Assembly (NCBI GenBank): GCA_036873755.1
Contig: JAVTVY010006765.1
Span: 1-64,000 of the forward strand
DNA: 64,000 bases
Direction of reading: 5' to 3'
From: Hanleya hanleyi
Lineage: Eukaryota > Mollusca > Polyplacophora > Lepidopleurida > Hanleyidae
Numbering within the stretch: position 1 is the first letter of the stretch; each line of letters starts with the position of its first letter. Below the pieces are notes generated by a model. That model was given only the letters and a program-made list of their open reading frames with translations, was not told the origin of the DNA and did not search any database. The translations under genes were made by a program, and so were the position numbers. Shown one piece after another: positions 11,464-23,698 of the stretch.

Positions 11464-12599
11464 CATGAATTGCAGGCAAGCACCTAAAAGGTGCGTGGAC
11501 CCCTCAGCCTGTTTTTATTAGTCAAATAGGATCAGGGCTGCATCTAGAGCCAATTTAGTTCCGAAAAACGTATGGGCGCCCAAAACTCAAATGAAACAAA
11601 AAACGAAAGTGCAGGCCTGTGCTGTTATGGCGAACCAAGGTTTCCGCCCAATCAGAAATGCCAGAACTGTCATTTATCGTAAGTCTATTGATGCATCGAT
11701 GATATATACCAAATTTTACATCGAGCACTCAAACAGTATCAGAGATAGAGATCATTAACGATTTCGCATAAATTAAAGATGGCCGCCCATCCATCCCGCC
11801 ACTCAGAGGAACTGATGTGGTTATACATTGCAGGTCTCTTGATACATCGATGCTGTATACCAAGTTTCGTATAGAACACTTGAATGATATCAGAGATATA
11901 TATCATTAAAGATTTTGCATAAATTAAAGATGGCCGCCAAGGTTTTCACCGAATATGGGAAACTGGTTTGGTCATTCCTTTGAAGTTTCTTGATGCATCG
12001 ATGATCTATACCAAGTTTCACACTGAACAGAGAAATGGTACCTAAGATACACAAGATTGATGATTTCGCATAAATTAAATATGGCCGCCAAAGTTTCCAA
12101 CCAATCAGGTCCAGATTCAATAGGGTTCTGGGTCATGAGCATATGGATGTGCAGTGCAAGTTTGGTGTTCCTAGGGTAAGTCGTTCTAAGATATCTTGGT
12201 AACAAGAAAGCTGTGATGGTTTCGCATAAATTAAAGATGGCCGCCAAAGTTTCCAACCAATCAGGTCCAGATTCAATAGGGTTCTGGGTCACGAGCATAC
12301 GGATGTGCACTGTAAGTTTGGTGTGCCTAGGATAAGTCGTTCTAAAGATATCTTGGTAACGAGAAAGGTGTGACGGACAGACAGACGGACGGACGGACGG
12401 ACGGACGGACATGACGACGACAATACCCTTCGGCCAAATTTTGGGTTGCATAAGCTTCAGGTATGCAAACTGGTTCAAAATTGCCCAGTCAGGCTAAAAA
12501 TGGGCTCTCCTAATCACTCGTTTTAAAATAATTTTCAAGGTAAAGTGACATGCATTTAGGATAAATCACATGATGTAGAATAGGATGATTTAACAGCAA

Positions 12600-12870
12600 A
12601 ATTGAAGAAAAATGTTGTCCTTCATTTAAGGCGACGCAAAATTCAAACTAACAGGGGTTCGATACTGCAGGGATTCCCCTGCCAGTTATTTCATATTATA
12701 CTTCTGAAATAAAAATATGGTTTGTGCAAAAGCTTTCGGATAAATCGATGTAGCAAAATTGAAGAAAAATCTTGTCCTTCATTTAAGGTAACGCGAAAGT
12801 CAAACCTGACAGGGGTTCGATACTGTGGAACACCCCACCGCCCCCGGTTATGTCCTCTCGTACTTCTGAA
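12600..12870. repeat. 157-bp direct repeat, two copies
   Basis: ATTGAAGAAAAATGTTGTCC at 12601 returns at 12758 with one change, and both copies run through CTTCATTTAAGG to AGGGGTTCGATACTG and TACTTCTGAAATAAAA. It lies within the composite HINE. Confidence 0.75.
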
Positions 12871-12979
12871 ATAAAATAATGTCACCAACCCGTTAGTTGT
12901 TACTATAAAGGAATAAATTTTAGGCGATTCCGCATGTGTGTGTGAAAAAAACAATGTACACTGCAGCTCATACATATCA

Positions 12980-13135
12980 CATGAAGATGAGAAGCTGTGG
13001 ATAGGTAAAAGTCCAATAACATTTAGTGTCCCAGGGGTGGGGAAATCCTCCCGAGGGTAGTGCATAGGTTGAACAAGTGTAGCATCATGTAAGCTCCCAG
13101 ATAAATAAGAATTGGAGGGGTCCATCCAATGGTAA
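12980..13135. repeat. Dispersed 'AGAAGCTGTGGATA' repeat unit
   Basis: The sequence from GAGAAGCTGTGGATAGG through GGTGGGGA, CCGAGGGTAGTGC and AAGTGTAGCATCATGTAAGC has a close relative at 17930-18060. It is a HINE core unit of a different type from the GCATAAATTAAAGATGGCC unit. Confidence 0.65.
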
Positions 13136-13463
13136 TCTTGAATGGACCAGGCTTTCTTGTATCAGGGAACCTTCAAAAGTCACAATGAAACATGCAACCA
13201 AGGGTTCCCGATGGGCATAGATAACAGTGCAAAAGCTAAGCCATCAATATATAATAAAGAAAAAATAATTAAAAATCATGAAATCATCATAGCCATCTGA
13301 AAATCTAATCATTTCATCAGTCAACATTCAAAAAGCTCTCACCAAAGTTTGGTCGGGCCCGACTTCATAGATCTGCAGATATTCAGCGGACAAGAACATG
13401 CTGACGGACGGACGGACGTACATGGCAACGACAAGACCCCACAGCCCTATGGGCTGAGGGGTA

Positions 13464-15070
13464 AAAAAGAACTATAGTAAAACTTGTGTATCTTGACCAT
13501 GCTTTGGACCAGATCATAGTGTCGGTATGGACAGGGTTCTGGGTTATCATGGTCTCGAACTACTTGAAAATTAAGTATTGGGACCCAAGTTAATTTTGTT
13601 ATTTAGATGTTGGTCCCTTTTTCCAGGTGTTGGTATTCACCGGTTTCATTGTACAAGTTATTTTGAGAAGCAATCAGGAATCTATCTCCGGCTGATTTCC
13701 TACATCTTTGTTGTTGTTATACAATTGAAAAATACACTAACTATATACAAGTGCTTGCTGACTATCCTAAACAGTCTCCTGTTAAGAACAAATTGACCAA
13801 GTTACACAAAATATGAAATTAAACTCTCAATCTTGAAATGTAACCCTTTAGTTTTCATTTGAAATAGCATGTTAACCTACCTGTGATATTATGATCACAC
13901 ACACTATAGGGAGCTGGTCCAGTTCACTACTCAATCTGACAAGCTAGATTAAACACCTGTCAGCTTTCCTCTCAGTAATGTAGGTAAATAACCATGGACA
14001 AGCTTTTACAACAACAGCTACTCTCAATATTTGGATTGAGTCGAGACCTGGATAAATGCCATGTCAGACACATACTGGCTAATTACTATAGCCCCTCCTC
14101 CACAAACACACACCATACATGCACTCAACATGGAGGAGTTACAATAGAGGAAGAGGAACTATCATACCCCTATAATGCTAATTATGCAGATCAACTTGTC
14201 CTCAGTTCTGCATCATCAACCAAGCGGTTAATTATATATGTTTGTAATTGTTGTATTAGGGATGTAAAAAAGCAAAAAAAGATTTGTTCTACCTCATTTT
14301 CTGCCATGTAGAGAGTGGAGAACGTGCTGTGGTTCCTCCTGCCACACACATGAAGATGTGAAGCGTTAAAGAAGAGCGATAAAATAAACAATTAACATAT
14401 ATTTCTCATTAAAAAAAATCTTGCACGAGCTGAAAATGTTAATTATGATACTTCAAAATAAGGGTAAAAAAAAATGTTCTGGCCTACACTACAGACGAAA
14501 AGCCTACAAGGTGGAATATGATGAATTGTTGATCACCATTAGTGAGGAAAGCTTTCCATACTCAGTAGTGGATACGTAAACTCAATTCACATAGATCATC
14601 AATGTCAGTATGTGCAGGACAAGATCAATACTCCACATTTGATCACCTCATTGAAACATTATACGACCTAGGGTTAATACACATAAATGCTGTTATAATC
14701 CATAAAATGAAAATTTATACAAGCTATGAAGGCTGTACATAAAATATGCCAAAATTCTCAGTCATAATGTACTATTGAGATATACTAAGTGTGTCGAGAC
14801 AACCTTCCCCTCATCTCCAAACCTGTACTACATGTATGCTGACCTCTCCATCCCAGGCCATGTTTGCTGACCTCTCCATCCCAGGCCATGTTTCACTATT
14901 TATGAATGTCATAATTGTAAACATTCATTCTAACTCTATCCTGTAGAAGATACATGCAGGTCATACAGTTCATCACAGAAGCATATAGATGAAATCAGTC
15001 ATGTCAACTGTATCATCGAGAGCGTTTTGGTCACAAATGTTCAATCATGGGCAATTCAAGACAGCTCGAC
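13464..15070. other. Mostly unassigned; 27-bp duplication at 14840-14891
   Basis: CTGACCTCTCCATCCCAGGC followed by CATGTTT stands twice in succession at 14840-14891. A 105-codon frame at 13994-14311 (MDKLLQQQLLSIFGL...) has no recognisable domain and I do not call it a gene. Confidence 0.4.
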
Positions 15071-15633
15071 TGGGAGGACATCACCAGTTCAAACATTCAT
15101 GGCATCAACACAGTCATGAGGAGGACATCACCAGTTCAAACATTGGCATCAACACAGTCATGAGGAGGACATCACCAGTTCAAACATTGGCATCAACACA
15201 GTCATGAGGAGGACATCACCAGTTCAAACACTGGCATCAACAGTCATGAGGAGGACATCACCAGTTTAAACACTGGCATCAACACAGTCATGAGGAGGAC
15301 ATCACCAGTTCAAACATTGGCATCAACACAGTCATGAGGAGGACATCACCAGTTCAAACACTGGCATCAACAGTCATGAGGAGGACATCACCAGTTTAAA
15401 CACTGGCATCAACAGTCATGAGGAGGACATCACCAGTTCAAACACTGGCATCAACAGTCATGAGGAGGACATCACCAGTTTAAACACTGGCATCAACACA
15501 GTCATGAGGAGGACATCACCAGTTCAAACACTGGCATCAACAGTCATGAGGAGGACATCACCAGTTCAAACACCGGCATCAACACAGTCATGAGGAGGAC
15601 ATCACCAGTTCAAACACTGACATCAACAGTCAT

Positions 15634-16014
15634 AATAATAATAATAATAAACTTTATTTCAAGAGGGTGGTACAATACTCAGTCAGCTACAGGCTGATCT
15701 ACCCTGAGGCCCTCACACACACACACATGTACAAAATCAGCATCAATAGAGAAGAATATTGACAGACATATATTCAGTAAAATAAAATAGTACTAATCAA
15801 ACATTTTTCATATATTGAGTTCTAAAACTCTGCACTGAGGAAGCACTATGGCATTCTGGTTTTAGTGAATTCCACAAAACTGAACCAGAGTATGACAGAG
15901 ACTTTTTGAATAGTTCAGAATGTGGAAGGGGAATTTTCAAATTGTTATTTGTGTGAGAACGGAGAATCCTATGACTAGAGATTCTCCGTTCTCACACAAA
16001 TAACAATTTGAAAA
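15634..16014 (-). mobile_element. 5'-truncated non-LTR retrotransposon with folded-back 5' end
   Basis: Read on the minus strand, the insert ends in a TAAAGTTTATTATTATT... tail (15634-15655), the simple-repeat 3' tail typical of CR1/L2-type LINEs. The 5' side carries a perfect 36-bp inverted duplication (arms 15933-15968 and 15980-16015, 11-bp centre). TCAT flanks both sides (15630-15633 and 16015-16018). The insert sits inside the 44-bp satellite. An inverted 5' junction of this kind is expected when the cDNA snaps back or is twin-primed during target-primed reverse transcription. Confidence 0.8.
15797..15968 (-). pseudogene. Reverse-transcriptase C-terminus of a LINE (fragment)
   Basis: About 57 codons end at a TGA (15797-15799). 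The readable part includes SHTNNNLKIP, ELFKKSLSYSG and VLWNSL, the tail motif 'F(K/R)(K/R)S(L/F)SYSG...LWNSLP' that I know from the last residues of ORF2 in CR1/L2-like LINEs. The catalytic domains are all missing because of 5' truncation. The first codons lie in the 36-bp arm that is duplicated in reverse at 15980. It is too short to be functional and serves only to identify the element. Confidence 0.8.
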
Positions 16015-16160
16015 TCATGAGGAGGACATCACCAGTTCAAACACTGGCATCAACATAGTCATGAGGAGGACATCACCAGTTTAAACATTGGCATCAACAC
16101 AGTCATGAGGAGGACATCACCAGTTTAAACACTGGCATCAACAGAGTCATGAGGAGGACA

Positions 16161-16635
16161 GAATTGGAGATATACAACTTACACAGTTTTTGCAGTTTTG
16201 AAGACAGTTTAATACGATTTGATAAAATAATATATATGGAAAAACTAATTCTTCTATGCCAATGACATGGAATATTCAGTTGAAGTATCCTTATGGTACG
16301 TACAGAGAAGGTCGATCAACATGGTATCCTCTGCAGCTGCTCTAACATACCAATAAATGACATTCACATTCATAAATTACCAAGTTGTGAGGAAATACTT
16401 GATATTTTTTAACCATTAATTACACCAATAATTTCATATCTCAAGGATTGACAACTTTTTCTACCGGTTCTGATATTTTGTATGATACAGAGCAGCTGTA
16501 GCAGATGTGTATATGAAATATGATTTTTTTATCATCTAATGTCACCTATTACAATCTGGTGACAGATGCAATATTCAGTTGAAGTAGAACCATTTCCAGC
16601 CATTTTCAACATACAGTTTGTATGTACATTTAAAG
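16161..16635. other. No feature recognised
   Basis: Plain AT-rich sequence. Confidence 0.4.
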
Positions 16636-16639
16636 GTGT

Positions 16640-16830
16640 GAATGATTGATGATGATTTAACGTCGCTTTCAACAATCTTTAAATCATATCACGATGTTTG
16701 GGTCCTATTAATTTTCACACCTGGGAACCCCATGGGAGCCCCAGACAGCTGCTTTAGACAACCTGGCTGGGAAGCTTTATTTTTTTCTTACCATGACAAG
16801 GGGGTGTGCACAATGACATCCAAGGCCATT
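16640..16830 (+). mobile_element. SINE-like fragment related to 6001-6177
   Basis: It holds TTTAACGTCGCTTTCAACAA, CATATCACGATGTTTGGGTC, TTTTCACACCTGGGAACCCC and TTACCATGACAAGGGGGTGT in the same order as the 6.0-kb copy. Internal parts are diverged, and the TTAGTCGCC block is degraded. Confidence 0.45.
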
Positions 16831-17572
16831 CCCAGGAGGCCAGGTACATTAGAAATGTTCATGCCAAAAACAAACGGGATGAAGGCAATTTGATGTATTC
16901 TGAAGATAATTTATATGCATTGAAGGATGATAATGGTGCTTCATGATGGAAAGTATACATGTCATGAACCTTAACAAATTCAATTCCTGACAGCCACATC
17001 TCAATTAGAGATGTTTTCAAGGCCTTTGGACTATTTTTGTTCTGTTTTTTTCAAGGGCATGAAATTTCAGGGCTTCTCAAGGTGGAGTACAAACTATTTA
17101 CAGCCCAAAATATGAATCAGCCGTCCTGTAGAGGCCGAACTTGGTAAATTTGATCTAAAGAAATGTGCTGCAACATCAGCACATTATCAGCGCAACAGTT
17201 AAATACAAGCAGAAACGAAGTTAATGCTGTCATAATAGCGCAGATTCAGTGAAAAGCCTTGGTCAGCATGTGCTGCATATTTGTAAGAGTATAGAATTGG
17301 TAATAGGAGGTCATCAGATGCTTTTGTTCACTCTTCCTCAAGTTTTAAGTGCAAATTTCTGTTACACACACCTGGCATCTTGTATACACAACAAGGTCAT
17401 TGCTACAGAAAATTATGCCGCATACCAACCCAATAGGAAAATAATTGGTGGCCATCTAAAAATTAATGCAAATGTCTCAAAATGCTCAAGTTTGCCAGAG
17501 TGGTAGCAACTGGATCCGTAATAAGCACATAATTCTGGTGTAGAAAAAACAAAACAAAACAAACAGACAAAA
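16831..17572. other. No feature recognised
   Basis: Plain sequence. An 85-codon frame at 17249 shows no domain. Confidence 0.4.
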
Positions 17573-18226
17573 ATATAAAAACATGGGGTTCAACCTGATA
17601 AATTGAAAGGGTATTGAAATTCATTGAGGGGGGGCAGAATTATACCAACATTGCAGAAACACAAATTTAAACTTTCTGCCAAGATATATTGGATACACAA
17701 GCTGGTACACAATATATGAGGGTTAGTTTTGAAGATAGATTGAGCTTCGTGCCCAGGGGTGGAGACATACTTCCGAGGGTAAAGTAAGCTGCTGGAATAT
17801 ATGAGGGTATGGGGTCAGGCGAGGCTTAGTTTGGGAGATAGAGGGTGGGGGTTTGTGCCCCGGGGGTGGGGACTTGAATAAGTGCAGCAGGGTTCGGGGG
17901 AGCGGCTTAGTTCAGGAAACATTGGGTGAAGCTGAGAAGCTGTGGATAAGTCCAAAACTTTAACATTTGGTGCCCTAGGGTGGGAATTAAACATCCTCCT
18001 GAGGGTGGTGCTTGGGTTGAATAAGTGTAGCATGATTTAAGCTCCCAGAATATACAAGGGTTTGGTGGGGGGGGGCTTAGGAGACATAGGGTGAGGCAGA
18101 AGCTGTGGACAGGAAAAAGTTCAAAAAGTTTAGAAACTTCTTCGGACGGACAGGAACAAGTACTACGGCATCATTTAGATCCCTATATAGAGCTTTCTGC
18201 AGCTAAAGCTACGGGCCGATAAAAAA
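17573..18226 (+). mobile_element. HINE-like element with GGGGTGGGGA units
   Basis: Four degenerate units each hold a phrase such as GTGCCCAGGGGTGGAGA, TCCGAGGGT, and AAGTAAGC or TTAAGC followed by TGGAATATATGAGGG. They are related to 12980-13135. After CTTCGGACGGACAGGAAC comes a 3' end with the hairpin AGCTTTCTGCAGCTAAAGCT and GGGCCGATAAAA. The order (units, ACGG phrase, hairpin, A-rich end) equals that of the other HINEs, though the hairpin sequence differs. Confidence 0.5.
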
Positions 18227-20409
18227 ACCCCATTAGAGTACAGAAATTGCACGGTTCGGTCTCATGGCTGCTATACTATTTGGTAGGAGATTGAGTAAAG
18301 ATATTATGACCTATTAAGTTTGAAGGTTCCATCTGTTGATCCTGACCCTTCTTCAGGGATGAACCTCTCAATTACTATTAGGGTTTAGCATGTATAGAGT
18401 GAATATGTCCATACATACTACTTGATGCTCTAAATATTTTTATCTGGTTTGGTTTAGTTTGATTTTACTCGGCACTCAATCGTGATACGATCTCCACAGT
18501 ACTTTTAAGTCAGCTGGTGATGTTCACCATCAGGACCCTCCACATATGTAGCTCCAGGCTAAACATGTTGATTTAATATTAACTATTAGGCCTATACAGA
18601 TAGACTAATACTCTAATCATCTGTTATAGCCTGGATTTTACCTGATATCTCCTAATATCAATGGAATAACCAAGTTTAGTATTATTCTCGATGTAGGCTA
18701 GCTACTATGGACAGTCAGACCATGTGCTTCCAGAATATAACATCAGATGAGATGCACATGGATTTACACAGTAGTTTTGTCAGTATACTCTCCCTTTCAA
18801 GGATATATAGACAGAGAACCTGTGCTCATCTATCATTATTGATCTCTCAAGCTGTTTTACTTGGTGACAGCAGAAGGAAATTGAGACATTCCCCTGAAAT
18901 GTTGGGTCAGGTGTGTTACTGCAACTTATCTTAACTTTCAATTGTTCTTCCTGGTGTTTACAACTTCACTTCACTTTCATTTGTCTACTTAACAGCTGAA
19001 GTTGGTTAATTGTGCCACCAGGAATTCGGCCATAATTTACCCTCACTTACCTAACAGCCATTTATCATGTAAATGTAGGACTGCATGGAGTACATGGAGT
19101 CACAAACATTCACTGTTTACATTCCCTGTATATACACTCAAAGTACATGTTAGTTATCATACACATGCACCAGCTAACACATCTACATGTATGTATGTGT
19201 GAGTGGCTGGGTCAATGTTTATAAATCTTGTTAAACTACACATACTCAATCACTGAGTATGCATTCCTACACATACTCAATCACTGAGTATACATTCAGA
19301 TATTTCATTATAGAGCAGATTCATGCATGTGAAGACCATGGACCAATGTGGATTAATCCAATATCTGAGGGAAGTATTGGCTGTTGTCAGTTCCAATATA
19401 TCTATTATTAGATATTAGCCAGTTACATCTGTATTTTCAATCACATTTCACAATAAATTCATAATTTCAGTGGTCTCATGAAAGCACTTAGAGACTGCCA
19501 AAGATCTCATCTGACCAGAGCTTTCCCCCTTGTCACAGCTATGTTTCAAAATGGCTTTTTGACCACTGTTAATATTCAATATCTCTCAAACAATAGAAGA
19601 AGCCCCTGGATATTCATGTGTTCTTCATTCAATTATTTTGGAGGACAATTTTGGGAGGAATTAGACAATTATTTCCAAAGAAACAACCTAATACAAACCT
19701 AATTAATGTGCACATAATACAAACATTCTTTAACAATATTCTCTCCAATCATCTTCACATAAAATGTGCCAAGATTTGGAACAACCGCAAATTTCCCCCC
19801 GTCCCTCTGTATTGTTATGCCAAGATGCAATTTTTCATGGTTACAACGTCTGTGAGAAGAAAGGGGAAGACCATCAGGTACACTACAATATGTTTTGTAA
19901 GTTCAGAGATCAGCCTGATGTACTAAGAATTAATCTGGGGACATTAGTACTCATCAAACCACTACATCAATAGTAGATGTGTGACAATGCACTGGCTGTG
20001 CTCCAAATCAGAGTGATATAAAATGTTGAAATAAGAACTTGGGTTTGCTCTTGTCAGAAACTCTTGATAAAATTGCTGTTATAAATCAGTCAAGTAAATA
20101 ACCTGAGCCACTTTGGGGGTTTGAGGCAACAATTCACACTTAAACTTCTGAAACCAAAGTATATAACCAGAGCAATTTCCTGCATTGGGTGGGGAAAAAC
20201 TGACAGTTTAAAGTGAGACAATAACTCATGAGGGACAGCTCAGGTAAATTTCCACTTGACCATGACTATAATTTGTGGTTCAGTATATCCTTGTTAAGTA
20301 CACACATAATGTACCCAGTTGTCCTATACAAATGATGACATCCTTCTTCCATATAAGAATCCTATCATTTGTCTGTCCAAACTGAGTACTCCTCTTGTGT
20401 TTCACTTAC
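18227..20409. other. Mostly unassigned; short duplication at 19232-19290
   Basis: CACATACTCAATCACTGAGT followed by AT.CATTC is repeated at 19239 and 19270. No gene is supported. Frames at 18707, 19478 and 19618 have no recognisable domain. Confidence 0.4.
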
Positions 20410-20410
20410 C

Positions 20411-22937
20411 ATCTGGACAGAGATGACCGCTAATCAGATCATAGGAGCTGATCAGTATTACTACCAATAGTCTCACTTCCTCTTAAACTCCCCCTCCCCT
20501 CCACTATCAAATCTGTCACAATGAATGTTTTGATGTTGGTCTTCAATAAATCAATGCCTCAATAATCCGTGGCAAGGGGTAAAACGCTCACGGCTGCACT
20601 GACGAGTACACTGACTGACCGTCAACAGTCGATATGATTATTATTAAAGGTTGGATCGACTAGCGAATGAGTGGGAGAGTAAGTAGGATTTAATGTCGTT
20701 TTCAACATTTTTGCAGTCCTACTATCCTGGACACTGATCAGCCCAGCCAGTACAGCACCTGGTCACCTATCCAAGTATTGACCGAGTTCAACATTGGTTA
20801 ACTTCGGTGATCTGATGAGAAACCGGTGTGCCCAATGTGATACGACCAATACTACATGTCTTTCGAAAGGTGAAGTCATTCTCGATATTCCTTGACACTT
20901 TTGTAAAAGTTAGTTGCTATTTAAGAGGCCAAATCATGCGTGTACGAACCGGGTGTATTTTTATTTCTCATCAGCGTAGCAGTGGTTCACTCGATTCAGA
21001 GCCACTTCTTCTATACAAAATGCGTGTTTTATCTATCAAAACCTATAAATTTGTATACTGGATATACGACTCACAATTTATTTATTTATCAGGTAGACTG
21101 AAGACCAGAGCTGTTTGAGATTGGCAGCTTGCACTGACGAAGAACATTGCTTGAAACCCTGATGAATCAGCCAAGATGGCGGTCAGAGGTCATTCACAGA
21201 ATAACTGTATGGAAAATGAATCGAGCCGATTGCCGTCATGCTTGTGAGAAATAATACGAAGCTGCGCATCTGAAAATGCCTCGGCTTTGGGCGCCAGCCA
21301 TTCATAATGGATTCAATTTCAACCGTACTACTTTGAAGACATCAGGAACACCAAGCTGTCAAGTGACAAATATACAGATTATTCAAAATTTTGCAATAAG
21401 AAATGACCCCCAAGGTTTCCGTCCTATCAGAGAAACGGGCAGTCATTACCTTTCTCTTGATGTATCGATGATGCATACCAAGTATCATACTGAACACTTT
21501 GAGCAGTATCTCTAAAAGCATTTATAGATCAATGATTTACATAAATTAAAAATGGCCGCCAAGGTTTCCATGAAATCAGAGAAAACGGTTCTGTCATATT
21601 CATTGTTAGTCTCTTGATGTATTGATGATGTATACAAAGTATTGCATCAAACAATTGAACAGTCCCAGGTATAGATTTTGCATAAATTAAAGATGGCAAT
21701 GAAGTTTTTCACCTAATCAGAGAAACTGTTTGTCATTAATTGTAAGTTTCTTATTGTATCGATGATATATGGTTTCATATGAAGCACTGAAACGGTATAT
21801 CAGAGATATAGATCATTAATGATTTTGAATAAATTAAAAATGGTCACCAAGTTTGTTTCTGCCCAATCAGAGAAAGCAGTTGTCATTTGTTGTAAGTCTC
21901 TTGAAGCATCAATGATGTGTACCAAGTTTCATATTGAACACTTGAACAATATCAAAGATATAGATCATTAATGATTTTGCATAAATTAAAAATGTCCGCA
22001 CATCCTTCCCGGCACTCAGAGAATCTGATGTGGTTATTCATTGAAAGTCTCTTGATACATCGAAGCTGTATACCAAGTTTCGAATAGAACACTTACATGG
22101 TATCGGAGATATACATCATTAAAGATTTGGCATAAATTGAAGATGGCCACCAAGGTTTACACCCAATCAGGAAAACTGTTTCTGTCATTCCTTAAAAGTT
22201 TCTTATGTGTCGATGATCTATACTAAGTTTCACGCTGAACAGCGAAATGGTATAACAGCGAAATGGTATCCGAGATACAGAAGATTAATGGTTTCGCATA
22301 TATTAAAGATGGCCACCACAGATTCTACACGATCGTGTCCAGATGCAATAGGGTTCTGGGTCATGAGCATATGGATGTGCATGGCAAGATTGGTGTGCCA
22401 AGGGTAAGTTTTTCTAAAGATATCTTGGTAACGGGAAAGCTGTGACGGATAGACAGACGGACGTATATGACGACAACAATACTCTTCGCCCAAACTTTGG
22501 CCGAGGGGTAAAAATACACCCGGTTTGTCCTCGCACGATTTGACCTCCTAAATACTGAACGATTTTCACAAAAATTTCAAGAATATCGAAAATGTCTTCG
22601 CCTTTCGATAGACATATAGTATTAGTCGATTCATCCGTTAATAATAATTATAGGAAGAGAGAGAGAATTAAGGTTTAACGTCGCATTCAGCAATAATAAT
22701 TATATGAACCGTTGGTTGTCAGTCAGGGTACTCATCTGTGCAGTCAGTGCAGCCGTGAGTGTTTTACTCCTTGCCACAAATTACTGAGGCAGTGATTTAT
22801 TGAAGACTAACATATCACAACATTCATTGTGACAGATTTGATAGTGGAGGGGAGGGGGAGTTTAAGAGAAAGTGAGAGTATTGGTAGTAATACTGATCAG
22901 CTCATATAATCGGATTAGCTGTCATCTCTGTCCAGAT
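20411..22937. mobile_element. Inverted-repeat (foldback) element carrying a HINE
   Basis: The left arm 20411-21020 is matched in reverse by 22514-22937 plus 21205-21250, at roughly 85-90% identity by eye. Paired landmarks are CATCTGGACAGAGATGAC / GTCATCTCTGTCCAGATG at the outer ends, CTCCCCCTCCCCTCCACTAT in the middle, and GTGTATTTTTATTTCTCATC / GAGAAATA..TACACCCGG inside. The right arm is split by HINE copy C, and the left arm has an extra SINE-like stretch near 20665-20850. The loop is about 21020-21205. No transposase is seen. Confidence 0.75.
21254..22511 (+). mobile_element. HINE/pearl-like element, copy C
   Basis: The 5' end is ATACGAAGCTGCGCATCTGA with CCTCGGCTTTGGGCGCC. Seven to eight 150-bp core units follow, then GACGGATAGACAGACGGACG and the 3' hairpin ending GCCGAGGGGTAA. 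The opposite arm of the host foldback shows the empty site: GAGAAATAAAAATACACCC there against GAGAAATA-[insert]-AAATACACCC here. The insertion is in an A-run without a clear target duplication. About 1.26 kb. Confidence 0.8.
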
Positions 22938-23698
22938 GTTGTTTTTTTCACTTCATTGCACTTCCTATCACCATCAAATTGCTTAGTCCAGCAAATTTGC
23001 CACTTAATCTCTCTTCTTTATCTAAATCTCTCGAATTTGTATCAATCTTCCTTATTGATCCAGCCAATCCTCATACATGTAGCTAGGTCATCTATCTAAC
23101 ATGGAGTACATGACAAGTACAGCACTGAAATATTGCAACATATCACCAATGGTAAGATACAAAATTAACCATTTAGTTTTCCCCATATTCCTTCTCCATG
23201 AACCACACATATGCAGGCTATATAATAGTAGATTTTTGCCATGGTTTCTGTCTGAAAATGCACAAGAAAAAAAGCCAGTGAAGAAATCCAACTGCCAAGT
23301 TTTTTTTTAGGTTGTGTTAGTTTTCTTGTAGTCTGCCAGATGTTTCACAAAAGCAATGACTACAAGATGTTCAACGCACACTAACTTTCTTAGTTCACAG
23401 TATATACTAGATTTATTATTCTTAGTTTTCCCGCCAAATAAATTGAGATGTTTTTTTCCCTCAGCCGAAAGCTTTAGTTACATATTTCTAGTTCAAAGGC
23501 ACTCTTTGTTCTCGTGCTATGATAGTTGTGATAGATAGAAATCAACCGCTGAGTTTTCTTATCTGTGAAGCAGACCTTGCAATAATATCCCTCAGAGTTT
23601 AAAGCATGAGTTTCGAACTGCATGTAAACGATGCAACACATTCTCAAAAGTTTCAGATGATGATATGAGAAACTGACGGAGTATTACATGTGCACTAT
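22938..23698. other. No feature recognised
   Basis: Plain sequence. Overlapping 60-75 codon frames are not credible. Confidence 0.4.

Larger units (their letters stand above)
11464..13463 (+). mobile_element. Composite HINE/pearl-like element (CCCCTCAGCC ends)
   Basis: The start CATGAATTGC.. GCACCTAAAAGGTGC .. ACCCCTCAGCC repeats the 5' end at 6447. The matching 3' hairpin CACAGCCC / GGGCTGAGGGGTAA is at 13440-13463, preceded by GACGGACGGACGG. Inside, 11640-12445 is the 150-bp core of the other subfamily with its own (ACGG)n tract (12372-12411) and a cut 3' hairpin (CCCTTCGGCCAAATTTTGG, then unrelated sequence). Pairing the outer ends is my inference; the two ends are 2.0 kb apart. Confidence 0.6.
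15071..16160. repeat. 41-45-bp satellite, about 16 units, split by a LINE
   Basis: The unit AGGACATCACCAGTTCAAAC + AYTGGCATCAACACAGTCATGAGG repeats from 15071 to 15633 and again from 16015 to 16160. Two length classes occur, with AACACAGTCAT or AACAGTCAT, as do TTCAAAC/TTTAAAC variants. The length is not a multiple of three in all units, so it does not code. The break is a retrotransposon insertion, which dates the array as older than that insertion. Confidence 0.92.

Noticed and set aside
11972..12478. 168-codon minus-strand frame with repeated ESGPDWLETLAAIFNLC
   Set aside because: It is the reverse strand of HINE core units that happen to be about 156 bp, a multiple of three. Similar frames occur in every HINE copy and break wherever unit length shifts. 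It also starts in unrelated flank.
12655..12690. tRNA-like GGGTTCGATACTG phrases (also at 12815)
   Set aside because: A B-box-like match only. No A box or cloverleaf arms are present around it.
13994..14311. 105-codon frame MDKLLQQQLLSIFGL... as a host exon
   Set aside because: No domain, no splice context, and low-complexity His/Thr stretches. Not better than chance in 64 kb.
15071..16160. CRISPR-like regularly spaced repeats (also 23746-24299 and 24984-25497)
   Set aside because: Whole units are repeated with no variable spacers, and the setting is eukaryotic. They are satellites.
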